64,000 bases of DNA from Elephas maximus indicus (Eukaryota > Chordata > Mammalia > Proboscidea > Elephantidae). How positions within the stretch are numbered: position 1 is the stretch's first letter; every line of letters begins with the position of its first letter. Where the stretch lies: the NCBI RefSeq assembly GCF_024166365.1, contig NC_064831.1, forward strand, positions 26,526,768 through 26,590,767. The letters are read 5' to 3'. The notes below the pieces were generated by a model. It had not been told where the DNA came from and made no database searches. It worked only from the letters and a program-made list of their open reading frames with translations. Position numbers and translations under genes: made by a program. Below are positions 23,201 to 35,600 of this stretch, in pieces.

Positions 23201-24330
23201 ATAAACAATATACAAAACATTACAATCCACAAACACCAGAAGAGAAACCAGATAACTGGGAGCTCCTAAAAATCAAACACCTATGTTCATCCAAAGACTT
23301 CACCAAAAGAGTAAAAAGACTACCGACAGGCTGGGAAAAAGTTTTTAGCTATGACTTTTCTGATCAGTGCCTGATCTCTAAAATCTACCAAACCCAAAAA
23401 ACCAAACCCACTGCCGTCGAGTCGATTTTGACTCATGGTGACTCTATACCACAGAGGAGAACTGCCCTATAGAGCTTCCAAGAAGTGCCTGGCGGATTCA
23501 AACTGCTGACCTCTTGGTTAGCAGCAGTGGTACTTAACCACTACGCCACCAGGGTTTCCCTAAAATCTACATGATATTCTACATGATACTGCAAAAACTC
23601 AACTGCAAAAAGACAAATAACCCAATTAAAAAATGGGCAAAAGATACGAATAGACACTTCACTAAAGAAGACATTCAGGTAGCTAACAGATATATGAGGA
23701 AATGTTCATAATCATTAGGCATTAGAGAAATGCAGATCAAAACTACAATGAGATTTCATCTCACTCCAACAAGGCTGGCATTAATCCAAAAAACACAAAA
23801 TAATAAATGTTGGAGAGGCTGTGCAGAGATTGGAACACTTCTATACTGCTGGTGGGAATGTCAAATGGTACAACCACTTTGGAAATCGATTTGGCACTTC
23901 CTTAAAAAGCTAGAACTACCATACCATGCAGCAATCCCACTTCTTCGAAGATATCTTAGAGAAATAAGAGCCTTTACACAAACAGATATATGCACACCCA
24001 TGTTCATTGCAGCACTGTTTACTATACCAAAAAGATGGAAGCAACCAAGGTGCCCATCAACAGATGGATGGATAAATAAAGTATGGTGTATTCACACAAT
24101 GGAATACTAGGCATTGATAAAGAACAGTGAGGAACCTGTGAAACATTTCATAACATGAAGGAACCTGGAAGGCATTATGCTGAGTGAAATTAGTCAGTTG
24201 CAAAAGGACAAATATTGCACAAGACCACTATTGTAAGAACTTGAGAAATAGTTTAAACCGAGAAGAAAACATTCTTTTGTGGTTACAAGAGGGTGGAGGG
24301 AGGGAGGGTGGGAGAGGGGCATTCACTAAT
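20287..24330 (+). pseudogene. L1-B ORF2, broken, FADD retained
   Basis: ORF2 starts at an ATG in AAAATGATAGCACTAAATTC. Endonuclease: VGDFNTPLS at about 20710 and [10 protein letters not shown] at about 20890. RT: 21870-22478 is a 202-codon open stretch with [28 protein letters not shown] and the catalytic [12 protein letters not shown]-terminal: CWRGCAEIG...YCWWEC in the 23730-24110 stretch, so the C-X3-C-X7-H-X4-C histidine is replaced by tyrosine. The last part of the enzyme is split by a SINE. Numerous stops and frameshifts remain elsewhere. Confidence 0.88.
23389..23559 (-). mobile_element. AfroSINE-type copy inside L1-B ORF2
   Basis: The SINE runs from an (AAACC)n-type tail (AACCCAAAAAACCAAACCC) to the head ACCACTACGCCACCAGGG. 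CTAAAATCTAC flanks it at 23378-23388 and 23560-23570, an 11-base perfect duplication of L1 sequence, so the SINE postdates L1-B. Confidence 0.93.
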
Positions 24331-25239
24331 TAGGTAGTAGATAATAACTACTTTAGGTGAAGGGAAAGACAGCACACAAAACAGGGCAGGTCGGCACAGT
24401 TGGACTAAACCAAAGCAAATAAGTTTCCTAAATAAACTGAATGCTTCGAAGGACAGCGTAGCAGGGGCAGGGGACTGGGGACCATGGTTTCAGGGGACAT
24501 CTAAGTCAACTGGCATAATAAAATCTATTAAGAAAACATTCTGCATCCCACTTTGACGAGTGGCATCTGGGGTCTTAAATGCTGGCAAGCAGCCATCTAA
24601 GACGCATCAATTGGTCTCAATCCACCTGGATCAAAGGAGAATGAAGAACACCAAGGACACAAGGCAATTACAAGCCCAAGAGACAGAAAGACTACATCAT
24701 CCTGAGACCAGAAGAACTAGATGGTGCCAGGCTACAATCGATGACTGCCCTGACAGGGAACACAAGAGAGAACCCCTGAGGGAGCAGGAGAGCAGTGGGA
24801 TGTGGACCCCAAATTCTCATAAGACCAGACTTAATGGTCTGAGACTAGAAGGACCCTGGTGGTCATGGTCCCCAAACCTTCTGTTGGCCCAGGACAGGAA
24901 CCATTCCCGAAGCCAACTCTTCAGACATGGATTAGACTGGACAATGGGTTGGAGAGGGATGCTGGTGAAGAGTGAGCTTCTTGGATCAGGTGGACACTTG
25001 AGACTATGTTGGCATCTCCTGCCTGGAGGGGAGGTGAGAGGGTGGAAGGGGCTAGAAGCTGGCGAAATGGACATGAAAAGAGAGAGTGGAGGGAGAAAGC
25101 GGGCTGTCTCATTCGGGGGAGAGTAATTGGGAGTGTGTAGCAAGGTGTATATGGGTTTTTGTGTGAGAGGCTGACTTGATTTGTAAACTTTCACTTAAAG
25201 CACAATAAAAATTATATTAAAAAAAAAAAAGATGTACCC

Positions 25240-26080
25240 TTGACCTATAATAGTCCACCTTGAACTGGTATTTTTACCACAATCTCAGAAACATAAGGTT
25301 TTTTGAAACGATTTAACTCCATTCCCAGTTTTTGAGCTAGGTTCAGCATAGCTTTAATTTATCTCTGTTATTTGGACAAATATCTTGAGGTGGAGATCAT
25401 CTCCCTCTCTGGCTGCACTTTGTCACCTAAGGGTTTACTTTGTCTTTCTGGCCCAGATCCCCAAATCACTGCCCCCCACCCCCAACTCATAAAGAAGTCC
25501 TTGTGGGAAATTAGATGATCTGTTGGGGATCTTTTTAAGAATATCTCATTTTCTTCATTGTGGATTTTTTTCTAAATATTTTTCCATCGATTCTTGAAAA
25601 TTGAGTTACTACCTCTTTAAACATCTCTTTTCACTCTTTTCAAATCCAGGAACATGACTGAATATGGTTCTTCTTTTTACTCTATTTCCAATGTGTCTTA
25701 ATGTCCCTTTACTTTTTGTATCTCCTTACCTCTCTATTCCGTGTTCTTAGTAATTTATTAATATCTAAAATTCAGTTTGCTGATTCTTTCTTAAGGTGTA
25801 ATTACTCTGTTATATCCATCAGCTTTCTAATTAAAATAATCTATTTTTTTATTTTTAAGGTAATTTGTCTTTTAACAAATTGGACAATTGTGAGACTATC
25901 TTGTATCATGTTTTTAAAATTATTACTTATGTAATAAACATATTCATACTATATTTCGTTTCTGATAACTCTAATAAATGCAGTTCTATTATGCAATATG
26001 CTGCTTACAGTCTATTTTTTTGTCCTGTATTTAGTGCTTTTTTTAATTGTGAAAGCATAATTTTGGGATAAAAAGTAAAA
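25240..26080 (-). mobile_element. Ancient L1 fragment (5' UTR/ORF1 side)
   Basis: Antisense text such as GTGTTCTTAGTAATTTATT, AATTCAGTTTGCTGATTC and CATCAGCTTTCTAATTAAA follows the order of old mammalian L1 leader/ORF1 sequence in reverse. It is strongly decayed and both edges are approximate. Confidence 0.45.
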
Positions 26081-26097
26081 TACTTTTTCTTTTATTT

Positions 26098-26258
26098 TGT
26101 TGTTGTTAGATGCCATCAAGTAGGTTCTGACTCATAGTGACCCTACTTAACAGCAGAATGAAACACTGCCCTGTCTTGTACCATCCCCACAATCACCACT
26201 ATGTGTGAGCCCATCAGTGTAGTCATTGTGTCAATCCATCTCATTGAGGGTCTTCCAC
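26098..26258 (-). mobile_element. 5'-truncated RTE1-like copy
   Basis: TGTTGTTGTTAGATGCCATC leads through CTGACTCATAGTGACCC, AATGAAACACTGCCCTGTC and CATCTCATTGAGGGTCTTCC. This is the reverse complement of the RTE 3' end at 12545-12699 and nearly the same as 12088-12251. Confidence 0.82.
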
Positions 26259-26382
26259 TTTTTCACTGACCTGTTACCTTACTAGGTATGGTGTCTTTTA
26301 TTTAGGTCTATCCATATAATCATGTTTAATCCTGCAATTATGACAGGAATAGGAGCCCCAGGAAGGATCTCACTCTTTATGA

Positions 26383-26425
26383 TGTGTGTGTATGTGTGTG
26401 CATGTGTGTGTGTGTGCCTATGTGT
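26383..26425. repeat. (TG)n microsatellite
   Basis: Imperfect TG repeat with CA and TA interruptions. Confidence 0.9.
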
Positions 26426-26489
26426 AAAAATCGAGTGTTAGCCTGACCTCTTAAAATTTCTTCTTTATCTGGACCCACTGTCTTTATTT

Positions 26490-26666
26490 GGAGCCCTGGT
26501 GGTACAGTCATTAAAAGCTCAGGCTGCTAAGCAAAATGTCGGCAGTTTGATTCCATCATCGGCCCCTTGGAAACCCTATGGGGTAGTTCTATTCTGTCCT
26601 ACAGGGTTGCTATGAGTCAGAATCAACACGATGGCAACGGGTTTGGTTTGGTTTGGTTTGGTTTTA
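26490..26666 (+). mobile_element. AfroSINE-type copy with (GGTTT)n tail
   Basis: A full short-form SINE: head GAGCCCTGGTGGTACAG, B-box-like GTTTGATTCC, body GGGGTAGTTCTATTCTGTCC, tail GATGGCAACGG followed by five GGTTT-type units. TCTTTATTTGGAG flanks it at 26481-26493 and 26667-26679 (perfect 13-base duplication, overlapping the head by a few bases). Confidence 0.94.
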
Positions 26667-26679
26667 TCTTTATTTGGAG

Positions 26680-27214
26680 GCCCTGAAGTACATTTTTTTT
26701 TTTCCTTCTCAATACCCTAATGTAGAACTTTCCTTGTTTTACTTAATATGCCAAGCAACTCCATATGTTATTCTAAGGATCCCATTTTATAATATTTCTC
26801 AATGGTGATTTCCTATGTGTTAATCTTGCTAATGTAACCTGATGATCTCTCCACGGCAATGTTTTCTGAGCTACATTGTGTAAACTACCTTTCCTAGAGC
26901 CTTCCTGCCTCCACCTCCTTTTACTTCTGAGCACTTTTCTATGTTTGACAGGTTGGTTGAAATTCATCAGCATATGCCATACCCCATCACATAGATCCTA
27001 GAAACATCAGAAGTTTCACATATTTCTAAGCCTTTTTTTCTATTCTTCCTACGTATAACTTTTTTTTTCCTTTCGTATATCTTTTATTTTGTGTCAGTAA
27101 TATATTAGAGAAGAGTATTAACACAAGGACACAATAACTGTCTTAAATTTTTAAGTCTTAATTACAAATTAAATTTATTTTATTAAATTAAATTTACAAA
27201 GCCATAGAAAACAT
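26680..27214. other. Non-coding stretch, nothing recognised
   Basis: Pyrimidine-rich unique sequence with T-runs near 26693 and 27060. No coding sequence supported. Confidence 0.5.
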
Positions 27215-27685
27215 ATATTCACCAAAGACATGTTTCAAAATATTCACAGCAGCACTAGTCATGTATAGCAATAAGATAATGAATAAATTAATTGTCATAT
27301 AGTTATACAATGAGATACTCTATATCAATGAAAAGAAATAATCAGAAAATACACACGAATCAAGAGTCAATCTCATAAAACTTACCTCAAAAAGCCTGAC
27401 ACTAAAGAGTACAATCTGTATCATTCCTTTGCCAAAAAGTACAAAAACAGATAAAACTAATTTATGATCTTAGAGATAAAGAGAGCGGTTATCTTTGGTA
27501 TACAGTGCTTTAAAAATTGGCATGGGAAGGCCATCTAACTGGTAATTTTTGACTCCTGATCTGGGTGCTAATTACATGATCGTGCCTAGCTTGTGAAAAT
27601 TAATGAGCTGAGCATGCATGATATTTGCAATTTTCTATATTTGTAGTTCAGTAAAATGTTTTCAAAATTTGAAGGTGCTTAATTC
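27215..27685 (+). mobile_element. Ancient L1 3' end
   Basis: CACAGCAGCACTAGTCATG, then AGATACTCTATATCAATGAA, CAAAAAGCCTGACACTAAAG, AGAGCGGTTATCTTTGG and CTCCTGATCTGGGTGCTAATTAC follow the ORF2-end and 3' UTR order of old mammalian L1s. It is far older than L1-A to D. Confidence 0.72.
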
Positions 27686-27828
27686 ATAGCATTTTAAGAC
27701 ATGAAAAAATTACATAATCTGTTTATCTCTTTCCCTATAAGGTCAAATAGGTGATATAATCTTCTACCTTTAAGAAACTGGTTATTTCATATTATATGAA
27801 CCCAACCTTAAAGATTAAGTCAGATAGC

Positions 27829-28000
27829 CAAAAAAAAAAAAAAAAAAAAACCCTGTTGCCAGTCAAGTTGATTCCAACTCATAGCGACCCTATATGACAG
27901 AGTAGAACTACTCCATAGGGTTTTCAAGGAGTGGTGGATGTATTCAAACTGCCAACCTTTTGGTTAGCAGCCAAGCTCTTAACCACTGAGCAACCAAGGT
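27829..28000 (-). mobile_element. AfroSINE-type copy
   Basis: An A-run (27830-27850) leads into CCCTGTTGCCAGTCAAGTTG, CATAGCGACCCTATATGAC, TTTTGGTTAGCAGCCAAGC and the head CTTAACCACTGAGCAACCAAGG. It lies about 190 bases beyond the 3' end of the OR pseudogene. Confidence 0.9.
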
Positions 28001-28189
28001 AGAATATAGATAAGAATAATGCTCAATTTCTTGATAACATGCCATACAGAAGCATAAAAATACAGAAAGGATATGTCCTCTGGTTGCTCTCTCCAAACAG
28101 TAAGTCAGAACAGATGATGGGAATGAATCTTATTCATAGGTGTGGTTCCGGGGGACCAAAGACTGAGAAGCAGGAACGCTTCTAAAAAG

Positions 28190-29121
28190 TTACTTTCCCT
28201 CCAAGAGCATTTGATGGCACCAAACTTTCCTCATGGCATTCTTCATCTCCATGTTTCTCAGTGTGTAGATCAGAGGGTTGAACATGGGAGCAAAGATAGT
28301 GTAGAAAACAGCAAACACTTTATCTTCTGGAAAAGTTATGGCTGGTCTAACATAAATGAATAATGCAGGAGCAAAAAACAGGATCACCACTGTTATGTGA
28401 GAACTGCAAGTGGCAAGAGCTTTACTTGCGGCTCTCTGCAGAGTATCCTCTGAGGGTGTAGTATATAAAAAAATAAGATAACGTCAAGATAACAAAAGTC
28501 AACAAAGCAATTAGGCCTGAATTTCCAATGACTAAGAGGCCTATGGTGTGTGTATTAGTGCAGGCCAGTGTCGGAAAAGGATACACATCACAGAAGTAGT
28601 GATCTGTCTCACTGGGGCCACAGAAGGGTAAGAAGACACTGTGAAGAAACTGGCTTAGTGTATAAATCCCCCATTACAACAAGCTATGATGATTTTGTTA
28701 CACCTCTGCCTGCTCATGATGACAGTGTAGTGCAGGAGCTTACAGATGGCTACATAGTAGTCATAGGCCATCCCTGTGAGGATGAAGATCTCAGTGCCTC
28801 CAAAGAAATGTGTGGTAAAGAGCTGTGTCATGCAGTTATTATAGGAAATGGTCTTCCTTTCTGCCAGTAGGTCAGTCATTAGTTTGGGGGTCACAGTGGA
28901 TGTGTAGCAAAGGTCAGAGAGAGAGAGGTAATTAAGGAAGAAATACATGGGTTGGTCAATTAGATGACTGCATGTGATAGAAATTATTATGAGCAAGTTT
29001 CGCATCCAAATAGCAATATAGCAAAATAAAAATAATGCAAAGCAGAAGATTTCAATATTTTTGCTTTGAGAAAGTCCCAAGAGAATAAATACAGCGATGT
29101 TATTTTTCCCCCCTCCCCATG
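28190..29121 (-). pseudogene. Olfactory receptor pseudogene, family 4-like
   Basis: A former odorant receptor close to the 50.4-kb copy. The 5' two-thirds reads through TM1-TM4 ([37 protein letters not shown]) and the 3' end keeps [10 protein letters not shown] and [11 protein letters not shown]. Defects: the ATG at 29121 (good CCATGGG context) is out of frame with the receptor because of a G-run length change; DRY reads DYY; a TAA stands where TM4-ECL2 begins (about 28650), with 3 bases missing beside it; the KALATC segment (about 28425) carries a +1 insertion and stop. The usual splice-acceptor position upstream reads CAAG instead of CAGG. Clearly non-functional. Confidence 0.94.
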
Positions 29122-30504
29122 GTCTAGTGTACACAGAATACATAAGTCACTTGAAATGACTTAATTCCTGAGCCCATATTTAGAAGTGTTTTTTGAGGAG
29201 AGTGGGGATCATATTCTCTTCAAGGAACACTGAATTGACTTGGTACAGTTGTCTTCTTTTAAGTGTCATTGAGAATAAAAATCAAATTTTCATTTAAAAT
29301 GGCTCTCTAGTAACACTCTATGTGAACACATACTAGATAATTTCCATTAAGTCTTCCAGAAAATTGTGATCCATTCAAACCTAAGTAGACATGAATGTCC
29401 TTAACCAATCAAACTTTTATTTTTAGGTAATGTCTATTTCCAAAGCCTAATGTGATATATAATAATATCTGGAAAGTATATAACTCTTACCATCTTTGAC
29501 TAAAAATTTAAGGAAATAAGTTATATAGCTATTATTTTTTTAATTGTGTACAAGAGAATGTGATGTTTAAGCTTTCTTACTAATGGAATATAAAAAATAA
29601 AATAAAAAAGAATATACATTACCTTAAATCCATTTTCAAGCGAGGAAGCATAAAAAATAAAACCTAAGTAAATCTATAGATAAGTATTTAAAAATGAAAG
29701 CCAATAGGCTTATGTCAACATTTTTTGAAACATTTTGATGTTACCTGCTTTCTTATTTATGTGTTTCCTTAGTGCTTTAGTGAGAAGTATGTGTTGATAT
29801 TTTAAAATGCAAGAATGTTTAGTCCTTCAGTTAAATCAATGAAAACAGTAAACTTGAATGGACTACCAAATAAACCCAGGAGTAAATTCCTTTAGAGGAC
29901 TAAGCAGAAGAGAGTGTTATATTAAAGTTTTACCCTCAATGCAGTTTATTATATTTGACAAGTCAAACTGCTCTTAGCCTTCTGACTGGAGGTATGTCCT
30001 TTTTCCCACATTTGTCCAATACAATCTTTTTGTCCAGATCCATTAACTGCCCAGATAATGACCACCTGATCCAGAAAATGTGATTTCTAAGGATATAACA
30101 ATTTGAGACATGTGCTCTAGACTTTGCATTGTGCCATAATGTCCTTTTATCTTGGGTGCTGATCATTTTATCTGTTAGAATATGAGTGAAATGGGAAAAC
30201 TTGCCGTGTCTTTAAAATATGATCTTTGTGACATTAAATAATGGAATATAAAGCTGCTTTTTTTTTATATAAATTCTAGAGATATTAATGGTACATATTA
30301 TTACCTAAATATTAGTGAAAACATTTCAGTAAGCTTGACTCTGAGCAAATAAAATATCACTTAGAAATGTGAAATTATTTTGAGTCCAAAATTTCTCAAT
30401 CCATTAATGAACTCTCTTCCTTTCACCAACGGTAGGTTTTAATTGAAAGCGAGGAAAGTAATATATGAGTAGTGTGACTCTCACCAATTGTCCCATGCAT
30501 TTAT
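29122..30504. other. Upstream flank of OR pseudogene, duplicated at 51.3-53.6 kb
   Basis: No gene. Several stretches align by eye and in order with the flank of the 50.4-kb OR: GATAAGTATTTAAAAATGAAA (29676) with GATAAATAAGTATTTAAAAAG (52181); CAGTTAAATCAATGAAAACAG (29829) with CAGTTAGTTCAATTAAAATTA (52767). The rest is AT-rich. Confidence 0.6.
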
Positions 30505-30740
30505 CAGTATGTCATACTGTGGGGGCTTGTATGTTGCTGTGATTCTAGAAGGTATGCCACTGGTATTCAAATACCAGCAGGATCACCGATGGTGGACAGG
30601 TTTCAGCTGACCTTCCAGACTAAGACAGACTAAGAAGAAAGACCCGGTGGTTTATTTTTTAAAAGAATTAGCCAGTGAAAACCATCAATTAACAAAAATG
30701 ACATCAAACCACTGGAAACATTGTTGTAGAGTGTGACCAA
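30505..30740 (+). mobile_element. RTE1-like fragment
   Basis: GTCATACTGTGGGGGCTTGT, AAATACCAGCAGGATCACCG and AATTAGCCAGTGAAAACC match 12041-12400 once the nested copy there is removed. It is absent from the duplicate flank at 53 kb, so it arrived after the OR duplication or was lost there. Confidence 0.75.
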
Positions 30741-31695
30741 ATCTGATGTGAACTTAGGTTGTTAGAATCATGGATATTGATTAAAAAAATGACACTAGCT
30801 ATATGTTTCATTAAAGTCATAATTTTAAGTCAAAATTCCTACAATTAGTCTTTACTGGTAATGCTCGAATTCTCTTACTTTTTCAGCCCTAGTCTTGTAC
30901 CTGACTTCTCAATCAAATCCTACTTAAATTTTCTCCTCAACTCTTCCTTTTACTGATTAAGTTAACATTGCCACTCATACAATAAATAATCACATTGTAA
31001 TAGCAATGGAACTATAAGACTAAGATCCTAATTTTCTTAGTGGAATTGTAAGAACTAAAATTAGATTAAGGAAAAATTATTGAGAAATAGATTTTAACTG
31101 TTCCAAAATCAGACTACAGTAATACTCTGCCTGTAAGTAAGACAGGCTATTTCTTTTTTATTTGAATAAAATAACAATACTGAATATACTCCTGGTTTGA
31201 ATTATTCTTAAAATATAAATAGCTTATTATATTTAGAGTTTTCATAGAGAATAACATATATGGGATCCAAAACCTGCCTGAAACATGCACATTATCTCCC
31301 ACAAGCATATTAAGGGCCCTAAATGAAATTAAGCCTCTAAGGAAAGTAAGGCTGGGAATGTTCTCTGGCAAGCCAGTTAATCAATCTGTCTGCGTTTATC
31401 AATGAAAACAAAATTTCTAATAATTAGGCACATTTATGCTTTTGAAACTGTATGGGTTTGCTAAAAATATTTCCTGAATCTCTAGTTGTCTTGGTTCAGA
31501 AGACTACATTCAGCTGACGCTCAATTTCCCTACTTGGCAATCCTTGTTCGTTCAAATTCCTCCCAGACATAGGAACACATGTTTAACTGATGTATATTAC
31601 CAGTAAAAATCTAACATTTCTTCATAGTGTAGGGGGGATCCCTGGTCGTATTTCTTAATTCAGCCACTAACTTAAAATGTTATCTTTGCAAGCCG
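30741..31695. other. OR upstream flank, continued; MIR remnant at the end
   Basis: CCTAGTCTTGTACCTGACTTC ... TGATTAAGTTAACATTGCC (30887-30973) pairs with CCTAGTTTTGTAGCTATTATTC ... AGATTAAGTTAACTACGC (53718-53802). AAATGAAATTAAGCCTCT (31321) pairs with CACATGAAATTAAGCCTCT (54672). The end (TCAGCCACTAACTTAAAATG, 31660) looks like a plus-strand MIR into which L1-C inserted. Confidence 0.6.
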
Positions 31696-32608
31696 CTTAA
31701 TTTCTTTTTTTTTTTTATTAACTTTTATTGAGCTTCAAGTGAACGTTTACAAATCAAGTCAGACTGTCACATATAAGTTTATATACACCTTACTCCGTAC
31801 TCCCACTTGCTCTCCCCCTAATGAGTCAGCCCTTCCAGTCTCTCCTTTCGTGACAATTTTGCCAGCTTCCAGCTCTCTCTATCCTCCCATCCCCCCTCCA
31901 GACAGGAGATGCCAACACAGTCTCAAGTGACCACTTGATATAATTAGCTCACTCTTCATCAGCATCTCTCACCTCCCCACTGTCCAGTCCCTTTCATGTC
32001 TGATGAGTTGTCTTCGGGAATGGTTCCTGTCCTGAGCCAACAGAAGTTTTGGGGACCATGACAGCCGGGATTCTAGTCTCAGTCAGACCATTAAGTCTGG
32101 TCTTTTTATGAGAATTTGGGGTCTGCATCCCACTGATCTCCTGCTCCCTCAGGGGTTCTCTGTTGTGCTCCCTGTCAGGGCAGTCATCGGTTGTGGCCGG
32201 GCACCAACTAGTTCTTCTGGTCTCAGGATGATGTAGGTCTCTGGTTCATGTGGCCCTTTATGTCTCTTGGGCTCTTAGTTGTCGTGTGACCTTGGTGTTC
32301 TTCATTCTCCTTTGCTCCAGGTGGGTTGAGACCAATTGATGCATCTTAGATGGCCGCTTGTTAGCATTTAAGACCGCAGACGCCACATTTGAAAGTGGGA
32401 GGCAGAATGTTTTCATAATAGAATTATTTTGCCAAATGACTTAGAAGTCCCCTTAAACCATGGTCCCCAAACCACCGCCCTTGCTCCGCTGACCTTTGAA
32501 GCATTCATTTTATCCCGGAAAATTCTTTGCTTTTGGTCCAGCCCAGTTGAGCTGACCTTCCATGTATTGAGTATTGTTCTTCCCTTCACCTAAAGCAGTT
32601 CTTATCTA

Positions 32609-35600
32609 CTAATTAATCAGTAAAAAACCTTCTCCCACCCTCCCTCCCCCCGCCCTCGTAACCACAAAAGTATGTGTTCTTCTCAGTTTATACCAGTTCT
32701 CAAGATCTTGTAATATTGGTCTTATACAATATTTGTCCTTTTGCCTCTGACTAATTTCGCTCAGCATAATGCCTTCCAGGTTCCTCCATGTTATGAAATG
32801 TTTCACAGATTCGTCACTGTTCTTTATCGATGCGTAGTATTCCATTGTGTGAATATACCACAGTTTATTTAACCATTCATCCGTTGATGGACACCTTGGT
32901 TGCTTCCAGCTTTTTGCTATTGTAAACAGAGCTGCAATAAACATGGGTGTGCATATATCTGTTCGTGTGAAGGCTCATATTTCTCTAGGGTATATTCCCA
33001 GGAGTGGGATTTCTGGACTGTATGGTAGTTCTATTTCTAACTGTTTAAGATAACACCAGATAGATTTCCAAAGTGGTTGTACCATTTTACATTCTTACCA
33101 GCAGTGTAGAAGAGTTCCAATCTCTCCGCAGCCTCTCCAACATTTATTATTTTGTGTTTTTTGGATTAATGCCAGCCTTGTTGGTGTGAGATGGAATCTC
33201 ATCGTAGTTTTAATTTGCATTTCTCTAATGGCTAATGATCGAGAGCATTTTCTCATGTATCTGTTAGCTGCCTGAATATCTTCTTTAGTGAAGTGTGTTT
33301 TCATATCCTTTGCCCACTTCTTGATTAGGTTGTTTGTCTTTTTGTGGTTGAGTTTTGACAGAATCATGTAGATTTTAGAGATCAGGTGCTGGTTGGAGAT
33401 GTCATAGCTGAAAATTCTTTCCCAGTCTGTAGGTGGTCTTTCTACTCTTTTGGTGAAGTCTTTAGATGAGCATAGGTGTTTGATTTTTAGGAACTCCCAG
33501 TTATCGGGTTTCTCTTCGTCATTTTTGGTAATGTTTTGTATTCTGTTTATGCCTTGTATTAGGGCTCCTAAGGTTGTCCCTATTTTGTCTTCCGTGATCT
33601 TTATCGTTTTAGTCTTTATGTTTAGGTCTTTGATCCACTTGGAGTTAGTTTTTGTGCATGGTGTGAGGTATGGGTCCTGTTTCATTTTTTTGCAAATGAA
33701 TATCCAGTTATGCCAGCACCATTTGTTAAAAAGGCTATCTTTTCCCAATTAACTGACACTGGTCCTTTGTCAAATATCAGCTGCTGATATGTGGATGGAT
33801 TTATATCTGGGTTCTCAATTCTGTTCCACTGGTCTATGTGCCTGTTGTTGTACCAATACCAGGCTGTTTTGACTACTGTGGCTGTATAATAGGTTCTGAA
33901 ATCAGGTAGAGTGAGGCCTCCCACTTTCTTCTTCTTTTTCAGTAATGCTTTGCTTATCCGAGGCTTCTTTCCCTTCCATACGAAGTTGGTGATTTGTTTC
34001 TCTATCACCTTAAAAAATGACACTGGAATTTGGATCTGAAGTGCATTGTATGTCTAGATGGCTTTTGGTAGAATAGACATTTTTACTATGTTAAGTCTTC
34101 CTATCCATGAGCAAGGTATGTTCTTCCACTTAAGTAGGTCCTTTTGAATTTCTTGTAGTAGAGCTTTGTAGTTTTCTTTGTATAGGTCTTTTACATCCTT
34201 GGTAAGATTTATTCCTAAGTATTTTATCTTCTTGGGGGCTACTGTGAATGGTAGTGATTTGGTTATTTCCTCTTCGATGTTCTTTTTGTTGATGTAGAGG
34301 AATCCAAGTGAGTTTTGTATGTTTATCTTATAAACTGAGACTCTGCCAAACTCTTCTATTAGTTTCAGTAGTTTTCTGGAGGATTCCTTAGGGTTTTCTG
34401 TGTATAAGATCATGTCATCTGCAAATAGAGATCATTTTACTTCCTCCTTGCCAATCCGGATGCGCTTTATTTATTTTTCTAGCCTAATTGCCCTGGCTAA
34501 GACTTCTAGCACGATGTTGAATAAGAGCGGTGATAAAGGGCATCCTTGTCTGGTTCCCATTCTCAAGGGAAATGCTTTCGGGCTCTCTCCATTTAGAGTG
34601 ATGTTGGCTGTTGGCTTTGCATAGATGCCCTTTATTATGTTGAGGAATTTTCCTTCAATTCCTATTTTGGTGAGAGTTTTTATCATAAATGGGTGTTGGA
34701 CTTTGTCAAATGCCTTTCTACATCAATTGATAAGATCATGTGGTTTTTGTCTTTTGTTTTATTTATGTGGTGGATTACATTAATGGTTTTTCTAATATTA
34801 AACCAGCCTTGCATACCTAGTATAAATCCCACTTGGTCGTGGTGAATTATTTTTTAGATATGTTTTCGAATTCTATTGGCTAGAATTTTGTTCAGGATTT
34901 TTGCATCTATGTTCATGAGGGATATAGGTCTGTAATTTTCTTTTTTTATGATGTCCTTACCTGGTTTTGGTATCAGGGAGATGGTGGCTTCATAGAATGA
35001 GTTGGGTAGTATTCCGTCATTTTCTATGCTTTGAAGTACCTTTAGTAGTAGTGGTGTTAACTCTTCTCTGAAAGTTTGATAGAACTCTGCAGTGAAGCCG
35101 TCCGGGCCAGGGCTTTTTTTTGTTGAGAGTTTTTTGATTACCGTTTCAATCTCTTTTTTTGTTATGGGTCTATTTAGTTGTTCTACTTCTGAATGTGTTA
35201 GTTTAGGTAGGTACTGTTTTTCCAGGAATTCATCCATTTCTTCTAGGTTTGCAAATTTGTTAGAGTACAATTTTTCGTAATAATCTGATATGATTCTTTT
35301 AATTTCAGTTGGGTCTGTTGTGATGTGGCCCATCTCGTTTCTTATTCGGGTTATTTGTTTCCTTTCCTGTATTTCTTTAGTCAGTCTAGCCAATGGTTTA
35401 TCAATTTTGTTAATTTTTTCAGAGGACCAGCTTTTGGCTTTGTTAATTCCTTCAATTGTTTTTCTGTTCTCTAATTCATTTAGTTCAGCTCTAATTTTTA
35501 TTATTTGTTTTCTTCTGGTACCTGATGGATTCTTTTGTTGCTCACTTTCTATTTGTTTAAGCTGTAGGGACAGTTCTCTGATTTTGGCTCTTTCTTCTTT

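Larger units (their letters stand above)
18366..25230 (+). mobile_element. L1-B: long LINE-1 with type II 5' UTR
   Basis: It opens GGAGGCGAAGCCAAGATGACG and ends CACAATAAAAATTATATT plus an A-run at 25220-25231. Relative to L1-D, about 770 bases of leader and early ORF1 are missing at about 19189. A SINE sits inside ORF2 (23389-23559). No matching duplications were found at its two ends: the left flank is the RTE fragment and the right flank is old L1-like sequence. Frames are heavily broken. Confidence 0.92.

Noticed and set aside
26383-26425. TG repeat considered as a regulatory Z-DNA element
   Set aside because: Ordinary imperfect microsatellite with no gene nearby; kept only as a repeat.
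28568-28870. 100-codon plus-strand open frame, with a similar one at 50867-51079
   Set aside because: Both are antisense to OR pseudogenes and resemble each other only because the ORs do.
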